A DNA stretch of 23,642 bases from Echinostoma caproni (GCA_900618425.1 UZAN01040228.1:1-23642), one strand, 5' to 3'; shown: positions 9,201 through 21,816, counted from the first letter of the stretch. Program-made: numbers and translations. Notes: generated by a model not told the origin, from the sequence alone.

Positions 9201-9871
9201 TTCTGGTTTCTTTCGCTTACTTTCAGAATAGATGTGTTTGTATTATTTCGAGACGAACCGATTAGTGAGGCACAAACATTAGGTGAACTGGATCCACTGA
9301 CGATCATTTTGGATACAGCTAACGTTGGAAGCATTGCACAGATGGTTCATCATTGTTGAGAATCTTCAGTGGCATATTCTTAACCAAATCCAGTTGGTTT
9401 TGAATTCGGGTACGGGAATTCGTTACTCATGTCCGCTCGGGAGTTTGAGTAGTCGAGCTTATTGTCAACAGCTTTCCACAGTTGAATGTGTCAACCACGG
9501 AACGGTGACGAATGCTCGAGGTAGTTTGATCCACTGGCTTGAACAGGCGAAGGATTTAGCTGGTGGGAATAACAATCCTCGTGTAGGGTTCGAACTCGAG
9601 TGGATTTGATGGATATGCATCGTTCATGATTCCTGATAAGCCTTTCAGTAAAGAATGACAGAATGACTGTATGCTGTGAGGACAGTAGTGAAACAATCCG
9701 ATCTCTTGGTGAACATCATAATACCTGCGTGCGTTACAAACATGATTTCATGCAGCTATCGAATGACTGATACCATGTTATTCTGTCATCTGAAATTGCT
9801 TTTATTTTGAGCACCAAATAACACACTTCAGGTGACGTTTTATACGGTACTTCTCCGAAGCGGAGTGCGAA
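6216..9871. other. 3.6 kb without a recognised gene
   Basis: All frames are short (at most 97 codons, plus 6168-6461, which is antisense to Gag at its start). If the Gag belonged to an LTR element, its 5' LTR would lie to the right of 6215 on the minus strand, but I cannot define LTR ends. The plus frame at 9325-9609 (94 codons) ends in a stretch containing GGGTTCGAACTC (about 9587), similar to a tRNA B box but without a foldable T arm. The sequence is otherwise unremarkable. Confidence 0.4.
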
Positions 9872-12800
9872 ATGAAAAATCAATCGCACAGGGAACTAAT
9901 CCATCCGTGTAGTGACTGGAACAGTATGGATAACAGTTGCGCGCGAAAAAGCACATGGGGGCTCGCGATTTGTTTGAGCATGATTTTGCAAGTGGATAAT
10001 GATGTGAGATTGCGAGCTGCCGAAACTCATGTTCATCTTCTAGCTCTGCGCCGGTGCTTTTCTAAAGCCACATCGGGGTTTTCGGTTCCTACCTGGCCGT
10101 GGACAAACAATTTGAGTTACCAAATATGACTGCGAATTATCTGAATCTGATACGTTCTCGTCAGCATTGTAAATCGTACGTCAGCCAGGATACATTCACG
10201 CGTTCGGCTCTGCACTATGTTGGTGTGCATCTCAAAGATGAAAATGGCGTGCACGTTAAGTGAAAGCCTTTAAGGATGTATGTATACGTTGAATTGTGGG
10301 AAAAATCCTTGAAAGATCAAACGGAATTCGAGCGGAGATTAGTTTAACGGCAAGAACCTACAAGTTCACTCACACGTAAACAACGCGTTGATCGATTGTG
10401 TTACTTTTTATCGATCAATGATTCAGGTAAACGCTGAAAGTTTATGGAACGCGAACGCAGATAGAATCACAATCTACCCACCGACGTTTCCCATCACAAC
10501 TCGTCCGCTATGTGCCCAGTTATCACCGAATGAATTCTAGCTCAATTGTAATCCGGGCCATGTGGTTCAGTGCGACTTTCGGGCGCTCCCGCGGCAATGC
10601 TACTCGAATAGAGAGAGCAGTTCAATCTGAGAACTGCTTTTTTCTCACAGACAGGATTCGATATCATAACGAACAGAAAAGGTGCACTATGTCTGATAAA
10701 ATGCGAATTGTTCCTCATTTGATGCCCAGTTTTCCTACACTAACGTGTGCGTCAATCAATACGTGCAACAGACAAGGCCAATTGATTGTAAAGGGCGATA
10801 TACTCCCTGTGTAAATCAGGACTTCTTTGTGAGATACACATTGTTCAGCTAACGTATCAGGAAGAGTACTTCGAAGTTTGAATAATACATGTTTATGTCT
10901 GATAACCATGGCAATGCTACAAACAAGATCAATGGCGATTCAAAACGCACCAATTTCCCATCATTTGAAATGGTTTTAGCTTGGTTTTTCAATAATAATC
11001 ATCATGCTGAACAATTCCCCAAACTGAGTTCATTTAAAATTAGTTCGACAGTCACGAAAAAACATTTATTGGCTAATGTCTGTTAATTCTTGGTCATAGT
11101 TGAGTCTGCGGACTAAAACATCCCGGACATATTCGTTTATCATGAGGTGTTTCATGCTGTTACACGACATGTTTATTCAAGAAAAATCAGCGTATGCGGT
11201 GCTACTTGCATTCGGCATTTGCATAAATGAGCAGATTGTGAGTCATGACTTTTGTTGTTGCCTCTCATTCGTATAATAATTAAGAAGCTTGGGAATGAAT
11301 AATCGAAAAATGTGGTACACTTCATGGGTCTTTCGAATGAATGATGTGGATATTCCACCGATGCAGCGATTCTTCAAGGGTATATGCAGGTTTGTTGGCA
11401 ATCAGAACAAAAACAACAAGAGTACAACACAATTCCAATTGGAAGTTTGATACATCTGACTATGGATTAGTGTATTCCACAGAACATTTCAGAATATTTC
11501 AAATTTTCACTACACACAGCCGTTTTGTATTAAGTATACACACCAATTTGACTGACTTAATCAAGAACGTTTTCTTCGGGCGTTTCACACACACACAGGC
11601 GAATGAAGCACCAAAAACGTTATCGCATTACCATTTTATTTTGATCAAACTATGAACTTGTAACTCAAGTGCAACGCTAATGTGGTGATAAGTTGAAAGT
11701 CTCTTCTAAGTAGTTTGTGATCCAATCTCATTGTTTCTAAAGTCTTCCCTTGAGTAGGAATACCGGCGTCATCTTTCAGAAGAGTTCCGTCTCACGAACA
11801 AAAGCGGTACACCTCATTGATACTCCTACATGGTCATCTATAGAAAAGAGATGTATCTCAGTCCACTGACTCATACGATACATTTTTCACAAAACTTTCT
11901 CATCAAGGGATGTTGGGTGCAATCAAATGCCATCCAGACTCACCGAATATGAGTCGTTCATGTTTTATAAACTCTATTTCCCAGTTGTTGTTATCCTACC
12001 ATGCCAACGACTGGTGTTGGGATCAATTGTCTTCTCGGTTTAAAACTCTTAGAGTATTTTTCGTCTCACTGAACTTCGGGGTTGTAAATGAACTAGATCA
12101 GTAGAAGAAATGTAATAAGTCTAATTCACACCTTCCCCAAAACCAATGTTTAAATGATACCATCGATTGTTCATCCATTCCGACATGAAAAACAATCCTC
12201 AAAACCAATTTCGTTCTCCTTCAAAATTACCCGCTTATACGATTAATTGAACTTTTTTGATAACCGCTAGCGAGTTGAACTTTGTGTGTTTTGTTTGTCA
12301 GACACATCCATTTAGTTAAAACAGAACTAACAGGCAGGCATTTGGTTTTATTTTAAACCTCTCCCGTGTGACCGTTGAGCAACTAACGTAATTACGAATC
12401 ACTTGAAGTGGTAGGAAAAGTAACGAGATTACGCCTCCGTGACCCCTTTTGTACGATATGGATGTTTTGATTCACAGCTGATGTTAGTCGTCACTTGACG
12501 GACAGAGACAGATTCCCGATTTCTATACCCAAAACGTAGTGTATCCTCGGCACTCCGACAGTTACCTCGTTCACTTTTAGCCACTCTAGTTTGTTCTGCA
12601 ACAGATGACAGGACATGAAATCGTGCTTGGTTTGTCTAGTGATCACCGATTTAGAATCACAAAGGAGAAACTTCTGGGCGCTTAGGTCTTTCAATACAAA
12701 TATTTTTTTAATCACATTTTAGGGCAGATGCTCGTTTTCAATTCAGGATTGGTGAACCAATTTCATATTTGGAACGTCTCCGGTTCCGAGCTTCATGGAT

Positions 12801-13526
12801 TCTCGGACATTTTCAGAACAAACGACAGGTTTAACGATGCTTCTCTGAACCTGAAATTCTCGTTTTACAATTTATGTTCCATCTGTACTGCCCAGTGCCT
12901 GAGTAAAAAATATCACGAATCTAGAACAGTTCAAGCTGCTACCGTTAGTTAGCCACTCTGCAGTTGTGTCGTAAAATCAAATGGTGTGTCTGGTACGCAT
13001 TTTAACCTCTAGCCCCTTGGGGAATGAAACATTGTCTCCCAAACGTGTATTTCCATTCATAAGCAAATGTCCGATTGGAGAAAGGACATTATTTCAACCA
13101 AATGCCAATTTCAGTTTCTTACCACTTTTTCGTATCCATTGAAGAGACAATATTTGTTTCTTCCCATTCCGATACGCTGAAAAAAAGACAAATGTCACGG
13201 CTTTTAAACACAAACAATATCGTCTTTTTTGTCATGAATAAATCTTACACATCTCTGGACTGTTTGCTTCGCGTTTGCTCTCTGATTTTTTCGCGAAGAT
13301 CTCGTCGTTAGCAACGTATTTCTCATGTGGAAATATCTATGTATGTATCGTTTATCGCGTGATCAACGATCCAAGTAAATTAACCGGCTTTGTTGAACAA
13401 TGCGTTTTTCATTGGCAAAAACAACTTTAGGGTTGAACAGAAACATCAGTATATGTTCAAACCAGATTCAATGAATTTAGTCTCTCATGAGCCTTCCCTA
13501 CCTTTATTGTTGAACCTCTCGCAGTT
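9872..13526. other. 3.7 kb without a recognised gene
   Basis: Open frames of up to 104 codons (plus 11341-11655) show no family motif. Two segments look slightly more protein-like: plus 9872-10129, with relatively GC-rich codons, and minus 12715-12491 (74 codons), with KFLLCDSKSVITRQTKHDF and a donor-like GAG/GTAACT on the same strand near 12569. Either could be an exon of an unknown gene, but the evidence is weak. A short AC run lies at about 11587-11598. Confidence 0.35.
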
Positions 13527-13817
13527 TTGCTGTTAGTTGCACTGATATACTCTGAGTCTTTGGTACCTGTTTTGACCTTTACACCATCCCCTTTCGCTGT
13601 TCACCACCGCCCCAGTAGTACGTCTATTCCGTCAAAGCCTTGTGTATTTCACCACACTGAGTCTCACAGATTTAGTCCTTGGTTTGAACAGTCGATTATT
13701 AAACCCTCTACTGTGCATCCTAATCGTCTCCAGTTAGGTAGTTCTGAGATTTTGCTTTTCTCGATTCCAGCCTCTGCTCTTGCTGGGTGCAGGCAGATGA
13801 TTTCAACGTTTCGCTAG
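13527..13817 (+). other. Ser/Pro-rich open frame, doubtful exon
   Basis: An open frame of 96 codons rich in Ser, Pro and His, for example PSPFAVHHRPSSTSIPSK. It is more GC-rich than its neighbours and contains an acceptor-like TTCTCGATTCCAG near 13771. A minus frame (13914-13720) overlaps it in part. Low-complexity Ser/Pro frames arise easily from pyrimidine-rich DNA, so this may be chance. No family is recognised. Confidence 0.15.
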
Positions 13818-16800
13818 TAAGGCATACAACACAAACTGCTTTCTGTAAACCGCGTTCAGCTGACAGATTGTGTTGACGTTCACTGTGAGGATGTTGGAGA
13901 AATCGGAAGAACAATTACAGTTAAACAATTACCGAAAAGATTACAAGGCTATCAATTCAAAACATCATTTCATACACCCGTTTGACCGGTTTCCTTATCT
14001 TATAGTTGGGGGATATTGTTTTTCAAGAGCATTGACTTGTTAATGGTATCTGGATTAAATACCGACATAGTGTACGCATTTTGAATGTGCTATACTCATT
14101 GTCAGGATCACGTTGGAGTGCATCCAGTTCGAATAGTAAAAGAAACACTGTTCATTTAGAATGCTCACATGTAACAATGATCAATCACACATTCCACAGA
14201 GATACACTCTAATCCAGCGGGTAGAAAATCCGCTCCAGATGCCGAAAAGAACTTCGAATGGGGATGTCAAACCAATAAGTAAAAGGGGTACTCACAAACA
14301 GCATTATGGTATGCTCATCAGAACACCGAAATTCGCACACAAACCAGCGAGTCACAGAATAGATATAAACGGTGTGAAATTATTTCATTTTCTCCTTTAT
14401 TGCAATAGACAGACAAGCATATAAAAAGATTAACAGAAAAACTAAGCATTGCATGATCAAATATTGCCATGTTACACAAACGTTTGAAGACATTGTAAAG
14501 CAATCGATGGGTTAAGTCACTCCATTAATCAATCAAGACAAATGATCCTGGCGAACAAGTTCAACAAAATGTCACTATGCGGTCGATAATTATTGACCTA
14601 CAAAAAATGTCAAATGAGTAGACACGAAAACAAATAACAGGGAGACAGAAGATTTATCTTGAAATTGTCAGGTTTTGTTATTCTTATTGCGGTTCATTTC
14701 AAATGCACCACTGTATTCATTGCATTGAACTGAAACTTCTTTAAAAATTGAAATTAGACGAGTATTAAATGTGCCATAGTTACAGTAGATTTCAATGAAA
14801 AATTAAATTTACAAATTAACAAAACCTGCGACGGCACAATCACTGCTTACGTTTCTGTTTCTAGTCATCATCCATTTGTAATTGAATAAAACAACCGCTT
14901 AAGTTATGTGGACTTCTTCGTGGTTATTACATATACAGGTATTGATCAAACTCGTGCAACATCCTGATTTTCACCACATTGGTTCCTCTCAGTGCTTCCG
15001 TGTTCCAGCCTCACTCACGGGATTAAATATGATATTGCCCCACATCAGGCGCAACATACCTGATACAACACCCACTTTATGTCTTTGCATCCAATAGCCA
15101 CATGCCATTAAAATGTACAATTTCGCAATTTCAACGACAATTGCTGGTGCATCAGTTGTAGGATAACAAAGCCACAGTAGAAAACTTAACGATAATTTAT
15201 TTATTAAAATGACTCATAGACTTCATACAGATATTGTACTTCCATCTCACCCATGTTCCATTTGTTCTCCTTCATTTTTGAGCATTGTAGACAGTCGCTG
15301 TACCATGAATTCCACCAAGTTGACTGCCCACACCCTAACCACTGGCGACCAATGTCGAGGCAGCTGGCTTAACCGTGTTTCTGATACAGGGAACAATTTT
15401 CGATTAAATTGAAATCCCAGCTGCAGCGCGATAATTGACTGAATTGGACACTGAGTTTAATCTCTCCAGAGAGTGAAAAATATGAAAGACATTGTTTGAT
15501 TAGATCTCACCGTTTTTACTGGCAACCTCAAGTGAGAAGATATACCAACCTTAAACTGGGAAAAATATGACTTCCGCGAATGTATTTTGAGAGTCACAGT
15601 TACCAAAACGCTCCCTTATCAGTGCAAAACATTTTGCGATATCCAGAGAGGTGTGTGCAGGAGAACAATAACAAGGCACTCGGTATTTACTTCCGCTTTA
15701 GCTTATCATGTGAAATGAATATTTACTTCTTTGGACAGGTTAAACGAAATTCATTAGAAAACTAGCTCACTAGGTCAGCTTTTACGCCATTCTGAATTAC
15801 TCGTTGGGCACCAGTGAGATAAACCCATAGCCAAAATATTTTGATTGTCTAATATGGTTTGAGTATGATGATACTACATGACGCTTATACAACTAGCCTC
15901 ACACCTCAAGGTCAACTTTTGAAGATCAACTTGAATGTTTCTTGAACTATGTTTTCAGTTGTTTTAGTACTGTGGACAATGCGTGAGTATTTTATAGCCA
16001 AATAATTTATCAATTTATTTAAGTTAGAAAACTTTCGTTATTATGCTTATTTACTGTGCACTGAATACAAAGAGATAGGCAATTTATAACACGTGTGCTC
16101 AACTTATTAAACACTCTCACAGAACTGGAGTCATTTGTTAAAAATACTGAATTCCCATGCTACTTTGCTTAAAATATTTCCTAAAATCTGAGCAGTAATT
16201 TTCAAACTACTATAAATTTTATCGCAACACTCGGTCACGCAAATTCAAACGGTGATTGAAGAGAACTAAGAACATAGAATTGGAAGATAAAATCAGGAAC
16301 AAAAGCACTTTACTCATAGCCATCGATATGCAAGTATAATATTGGAGACAGAAATGAATTTCTAAAAGGAGAGTGGTCCTGCACACGTTTGATCGACATC
16401 TGTATACATTTACATATATGGATTGATTCACCCCTTTTCAGAACTGATTGCGATGGAAAACAACAAAAGAATGAAAACAACCGAAAGATCGACGAGCGAA
16501 GTGCCATGATCCAGTAGAGTTAGCTCCAAAATTGGTGAAGTAGCAGTCAACCACATTGTCTATAAATAACGCATATCTATTATTTCTTTTTTTTAGAGAA
16601 GTATGGTTTATTACGCATATTCAATTGGAGTTGTGTTCACTGGTCCTAGATCGCCGCTACTCATAACCAGACGCATATTGGGTTCACGTTGTCTTATGAT
16701 TCACTCTATTCGGTGTTTGACTTTCTAGAGGCTATAAATGCTCGACCGGATTACCTTTCAGCCCCGGTGAAAACTAGGAATCCCTTTTGTTCATGTTATA

Positions 16801-17440
16801 ATTTCATGTGGATTCAAGGCATGACCTTGCATGCCAAATGACTGAAGGTTATGGGTGTCTGCAGGCTTCAGTTTGAGTCCTGGCAGGGAAATTAAAAGAG
16901 CTGCTGATATGGGATGATCTATAGTACTGTTTATCGGCCAGAGGATACTGAGTACATCATTTGACAACTTGCTTTCTGGCCTCCGTTGTGTTCTGAACTA
17001 CACAGATAGATGCAAAGCTCGTTTGTTTCTTCGAAACAATTCGCGTGTCTCGATAAATTAACTGTCCCATTTGTGTTGTTCCCATTTGCGGTGTTTGTTT
17101 TGCTGGTTTGTTTCAACACACACAAATGAATGGTCCCAACAATACATAGGAGAAAAAACTCAGATGTGACCAACGTTTACCTGTTATCTAGATTGTTTTC
17201 TATCCCACTGTCAGGCAATCATTTGAGCAGGATAGCAGCCGACCATTCGGAAGGAAAACGTTTTCATTCAGAATCGATGCGAAGACATAAAACTGTTTAC
17301 CATTCCCCGCACATGATTTAACGATCACTCAATGCTTTGATCACAAGTGAACTTTCCGTAAGGACGTTTTCTCCTTCCCCCAACCCCTCCCGTCCGTTTG
17401 AATGGCTGCACCCCGTCTTGTGTCATTAAATTAAGGCGGT
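13818..17440. other. 3.6 kb without a recognised gene
   Basis: AT-rich, with frames of at most 87 codons and no motif I can name. A TATA-like GAGGCTATAAA at about 16729 resembles the stronger one at 17441, but nothing gene-like follows. A stretch with AGTTTGAGTCC near 16870 resembles a tRNA B box without a supporting stem. Confidence 0.4.
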
Positions 17441-17445
17441 GAGGC

Positions 17446-17454
17446 TATAAAATA
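17446..17454 (+). promoter_or_regulatory. TATA box candidate
   Basis: TATAAAATA in the context GAGGCTATAAAATAG, a full match to the metazoan TATA consensus. Upstream at about 17375-17395 is a C-rich stretch (CCCCCAACCCCTCCCG) that could bind Sp/KLF-type factors. An initiation region would lie near 17476-17485. The first ATG downstream is at 17510-17512 and reads only five codons before TAA, but the sequence TCG/GTAACG at 17523/17524 could be a splice donor in the fourth to fifth codon. No second exon can be assigned. Confidence 0.35.
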
Positions 17455-17529
17455 GAACAAACTGAACACCCCTCAAGCATCATCCTTGAAAATCCAAAGC
17501 TCGATAAAGATGAATGATAATCGGTAACG

Positions 17530-18768
17530 TCGCCCAAAGACGCTCAGCAAAGTGTGCTACAATCGCACCTGTTAATTTTGCGCACATTTTTATTTCAAAC
17601 TAAGTGTTTTTGCGATTAGAACACTAATGAGGGTGGTGAGTGTTTACTTTAAAGTCCGACATTTTGGGGCCACGATTTGCCACTTATACCGTGTGGTGCT
17701 CGATTTAAGACCGATGGATTAAAACAGATAACAGAAATTTGTGTTTTGTGCGTTGATACATGCCGATAGCTTGCATAATTATTACGTGATAGTTTCGATA
17801 GAATATTACAATATCTCATACCCCCATACGCCATCAGTGCTCTGTGGTTCCACAATCTGAAGTGCTTTAATCAGTGACGTTGTTCTACTGTGACCTTGTA
17901 CATGAATTCACCGTTATATCACGCAAATTGACATGTGTTTGTGCACAGTTTTATTGCAGTGGCTCTGATTAACGCGGGTGGAGGAGACAAATACGTAATA
18001 TATCACATTGACAAATAGTTACATAACCAAACAAAACAAACTAGAAATATGTAGGGTCATTCTATCCAAAGTTGTTTCTTGTTGTAACCTGCAAATTGAC
18101 CACAGTTAGACTAAATTGCACAAATTAATATCAGTATTGTGCTATGTGAATCCCGACACACAACCACACAAAGACGTTTTTTCTTTTGCACAGCGTTTGA
18201 GGTTTGGGCGTAATCCTCCTTCGACAGACGCGCCACACTGACTATCCTCACAGTCTGTCATTCATCAAACTTGCATACGGTTGGCTATAGGACATTCCAT
18301 TTGCAGAACGACAAGGGGAAAAGATGAAAAGCATTGCGGTTAAAGCCGATTATACCCTGCATCGATGAGCTTAGGGACTGTGAAATAAAGGGAGCCACAG
18401 AGACCAATATTGTTCCACGCAATGGTGAGCGCACCCAAATCCCTTCACCACGACAGACAGCGGTGATTGATCGATAGTCGCGACTAAACCGGAACGTAGC
18501 CTCATTTGACCGGGTACGGTGGCAGGGATAAACGCAGACCAACGAGTTTGGTTATTGTTTCTATGTCCGCCTTGTTCCTTCACTGTGTAGAATTACTTTA
18601 GAGTGCTCTTGACGAACGATCAACAGGTGTCGGTAGTTATAAGTGCACGGACTTTTATTCAGTTAACACAAACTTCTGTTTGAGGAGAAGAATCACTATT
18701 AGAAATGTTATCTTCATTAACCCAAATGGAGCAATTGATCTTTTTGTATACCTGCAGTTATTCCTCCA
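17530..18768. other. 1.2 kb without a recognised gene
   Basis: No motif-bearing frame. Minus frames at 18285-18583 overlap each other in two phases and show no family signature. If the TATA box at 17446 is real, this would be intron sequence. Confidence 0.35.
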
Positions 18769-20160
18769 TCAAGTCAAGTCTAATCAAGAAATTGCTTTTA
18801 TTGTACCATCTGGTGCAAATTCAGCTGTCAAATACACCACAAAAACGAAGATGTGGATGATTACACCAAGTTTGCAAAGTTAACTCAAAGATATGAACAA
18901 ATCATGCAGAATACTGTCTGGATGGCATAGGTAAGGAACATGGAAAGTGTAGTAGGCTTTTGAGCGTGCTTGATCATTTTTGTACTTGGATCGAGTAGAG
19001 GATATTGAAATACACTTAGATACAATAAGATAAGTAGGTGACAGGAGTCAGACAGTATTTTCTGAATCAGTTTATCAGTAGCTTTGGTGTGTTGAGAGAC
19101 TAAGAGACTAAGTTATAAAGAAACTGATTTACAAGATGGGCGGGATTGAATAATAATAATAATTTAGGCCTGGGGGAAAAATTATTGATGTGTTCAGACC
19201 AAGTAAGAGAACGGTTAAGAATAACACCCAAATATTTCACTGATCTTCTCCGACTGAGGGGTGTATCAATAATGAATAGCGGCTGGCACATCTCAATAGA
19301 ACCAGAATATGATTCACCCCTAAGGAGAGAAAATAAAACATAACCACACTGAGATGGGTTCATAGAAAAGTTATGCACAGAAGATTACTCGTTAAGTTAT
19401 GGAATAACAAGTTAGATAGTGGGGAGAACCGAGGTTTATGCATAGGGTATGCCCAAATTATTGTCATCAGCATATTTTATCAACAAAACGGTCTTTGGAA
19501 ACAGACACGCGACCTAGGTAAGTGTGAAAGTAGAAAGAGGACAAAATTGTTCCTTGAAGATCCCCTGATTCGGAAGCTAAGACTGTGGGGAATTTACCAC
19601 CGTAGCAGGTAAGCTGCTTAAGAAGGAAAAAGTAGTAATTTCGCAGGGACGTAGGAGGGGGGACTCCATAGATTTCCAGAATAGACAGAAGTTAAACTAT
19701 ATAAACACTTCCAAATGCGTCAAGGAAGTCTAGACAGCACATTCATACAGCTTTGCATTTGTTATCGAGCGATGACAGAATAAAATGCACTAAGAAGTAT
19801 AGAGCACCTAAGGTAGATCGTTTAGGACAGTGGGCCAATTGATTACAATCAACTATGTTCAACTGTGGGAACAACATGAGTGAAATTATTCTTTCAAATA
19901 CCTTCAGGTTGATTAAAATACTAGCTATGGGACGAAATTTAGTTGAACCTATCTTAGTCATTGGTGTAACGCTGGCTGCTTTTCAGCACTCCGATATTGA
20001 ACATTAGGAAACACAGCGCTTGTAGAGTGTGTATGGGACAAGTGACAGAGCACTGGTGCATTCCTTTAACACAATTAAATGTGTACCATCTGGTCCGCCG
20101 GTTTTGAGAGGGTCTAATTTTTGTTAGTCTTCAAACTTCAAGCCTTTGAGCAGTCCTGGG
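18769..20160 (-). mobile_element. Decayed CR1-like non-LTR retrotransposon
   Basis: Read on the minus strand, the RT motifs of a CR1/Jockey-type LINE appear in order from about 20120 to 19200, followed by about 330 bases of untranslated sequence and a tail of TCAAG, TCAAG, TCTAA, TCAAG units on the plus strand (18769-18788). The element is broken by several shifts and stops. Elements of this group transpose by target-primed reverse transcription, and copies are usually cut at the 5' end. The 3' end agrees with copy A at 2325, which suggests a family present more than once in the window. Confidence 0.88.
19100..20120 (-). pseudogene. LINE reverse transcriptase, frame-broken
   Basis: Visible motifs on the minus strand, in order: LKTGGPDGTHLIVLKE with GPDG at 20096-20085; VTPM...KFRPIASILINLKVFERI (KFRPI at 19940-19926); STLGAL at 19817-19800 followed by LSSLDNKCKAV; motif A as FLDAFGSV (19727-19713 for FLDAF), with its catalytic Asp kept; GDLQGTILSS (19565-19536), the B motif, with D in place of the usual V or L; KYADDN with YADD at 19474-19463; and VKYLGVIL at 19240-19217 followed by NRSLTWSEHI. 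Longest open parts are 19961-19743 and 19378-19100. A TGA lies just before motif A, a TAA lies soon after it, and at least two frame shifts lie between motif B and the VKYLGVIL block. Catalytic Asp codons are all present. Confidence 0.9.
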
Positions 20161-20161
20161 G

Positions 20162-20470
20162 TTAGCTAGTCCAGAAAGATTTACGGTTTATATTTTCTAT
20201 ATCCACGGATGAAAAACGCCCTCGGACAGGAGAGCTGCAAAACTGTTTAAGCATTTGCCAGGTTTCACAAGAGCCTTCGTTCGAAAGAATGTGTTGAACA
20301 TAAACGAAATTTAGACGGCAAACAATAATGCTAAGGGAATTTGAAAGGGTCTTCATCAACTGATACTCCATAGAGTGAAACGCGCGTTCATTTTTCCAAC
20401 ACGGTCTTTTCAGAAGGAAAGAGAAACAAAGATCACATCGGATGTCCAGTGTTTCCCAAAGACAGCACAC
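20162..20470 (-). pseudogene. Possible upstream part of the LINE ORF2
   Basis: An open frame of 102 codons directly 5' of the RT remnant and in the right orientation. It includes ETWQMLKQFCSSPVRGRF, which could belong to the region between the AP endonuclease and the RT, but I cannot point to an endonuclease catalytic motif. Position is the main argument. It could equally be unrelated flanking sequence if the LINE copy is cut near 20160. Confidence 0.35.
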
Positions 20471-21340
20471 ATCAAACTAGAAGTTTAGATAGTCAGTTGA
20501 GTGAAGACAGAAAGTGGATATTGCAGGGTCGGAAAAATGCGAAAACTTCTGTCAAAGTTATCATGTCCCTGAGCTTGATGAAATTTTCTGGGTTCAGTTT
20601 TCGCCTTGGAAGCTTATGATCACCGCAGCGAGTGAAAGTTTGTGATTAGGTGCTTTAAATACGTTTGGGGAAATCTTATCAATAGCATGGTCAGAGAACT
20701 CAATAAAAGAAAGACAGGAAACTGAAAATATTTCAGGGTTGTTTAAAAAAGTAGATCAAGGGTAGCCTTCATTCTTGTAGGGAAAAAGTGAAAAGAAGGG
20801 AGAAACGTTACTGATGACGTATCTATATAAGAAGCAGAACACCAATATTAAATAAAAATTGAAGATCTCCTCTCGGATGGTGATAAGACATTTACAAACA
20901 AAATGTCCAACTTGTCTAACAGGCTGAAGTAAACCATACAAATATTGTTTTACTACACAAAAACTAGTCGTATACGTTGATTCCCTCTGTCTTCCTGAGG
21001 GTCTTAAGGGTACTCAAAACGTTCGTTTCAATCAGGCCCTATTCTAAGATCAGTAAAATGTTCCCAGTATAATTCCATTCTTTAAAATCCGTCCTATACC
21101 GCTAGATATCTGTCAGTTTACGGTTCGCCCGGTTTCAAAGCGATCATTATCATACATCTTGGCGTCACTTTAGAAAGCTACCCAAAAGGAACTTCTCAAA
21201 GATGATTGCCTTTGATAAACTGATATACTTACTATTCTGCTTCCGCAAACCAAGTCAATTCACTACATAATAGTTGAATATCTATTTTCTTTCCATTCCA
21301 TTTGTCATTCCCAAAACCCTTTCGTGTTTGTTTGCGTGTC
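20471..21340. other. Stretch without recognised genes
   Basis: If the LINE were full length, its endonuclease would lie here on the minus strand. I translated this part by eye and found many stops and no clear AP-endonuclease motif, so a 5' truncation near 20.2-20.5 kb is the simplest reading. Confidence 0.4.
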
Positions 21341-21597
21341 ATCTCACCAGGTTTACTTATCAGTGAGGTCCCTTCCCTCCACCGTGGCTTCGGTTTCGTG
21401 GTCTAACCAACCACAGCCGCGTTTCACTCCTACCTGTGAACTCCCTTGTTAGTAAATTTTACGGTCTTTATATCGATTCGTATGAGGGTAATGTGCACAA
21501 GATATTCGTGGCAAAGCTCGCCTGCGCTTTTCCCCTGTCGTTCAAATCAGTCAACCAGGCCCAGTTTTTGAGCCATTTACGCGACAACTAATAAGGG

Positions 21598-21603
21598 TAT
21601 AAA
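21598..21603 (+). promoter_or_regulatory. TATA box candidate upstream of a short ATG frame
   Basis: GGGTATAAAGCG at 21595-21606 is followed about 30 bases later by a pyrimidine-rich start region (TGTATTCTCACTGAACG near 21630). The 250 bases upstream are less AT-rich than the average of the window. Together with the possible mini-intron and ATG that follow, this could be the core promoter of a host gene. It could also be the promoter of an unrecognised LTR. Confidence 0.35.
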
Positions 21604-21741
21604 GCGAACTCCCCTGTTCTGCATCTGCCTGTATTCTCACTGAACGCTACACAGTAGCTACCAAGCTGTTAAAGGACTTTCAAGGTGAATGATTATTGAC
21701 CCATTTTTCTATTTTAGTCATCGTCTTGTTGAAATTTAGTT

Positions 21742-21816
21742 ATGGCGAATGACAAAACTACTGACTACAATGCGATTTATATGGCTTTCATATTTGTAGT
21801 GTGTGTCGAAAATTGA
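21742..21816 (+). CDS. Possible first coding exon of an unknown gene
   Basis: A 24-codon ATG frame (MANDKTTDYNAIYMAF...) begins 24 bases after an acceptor-like TTTTTCTATTTTAG ending at 21717. A donor-like CAAG/GTGAAT lies at 21684/21685, so a 33-nt intron could be removed from the 5' leader. Very short introns near the 5' ends of genes are known in schistosomes. The frame ends in TGA at 21814-21816, so it would have to splice on earlier, for example at a weak TTT/GTAGTG near 21795. I do not recognise the peptide and cannot place a next exon. Confidence 0.22.
   Translation: MANDKTTDYNAIYMAFIFVVCVEN

Noticed and set aside
9558..9605. Possible tRNA gene or tRNA-derived SINE: TTAGCTGGTGGG resembles an A box and GGGTTCGAACTC a B box
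   Set aside because: The two boxes are too close for a tRNA, and the T stem does not pair. A decayed SINE stays possible but is not supported.
16830..16895. Second B-box-like stretch (AGTTTGAGTCC), and a third near 1015 (GGTTCAAATC)
   Set aside because: No A box at the right distance and no T-arm pairing in either case; single B-box matches are common by chance.
18285..18583. Two overlapping minus frames of 70 and 85 codons
   Set aside because: They use different phases of the same bases, lack motifs and do not resemble any retroelement part I know.
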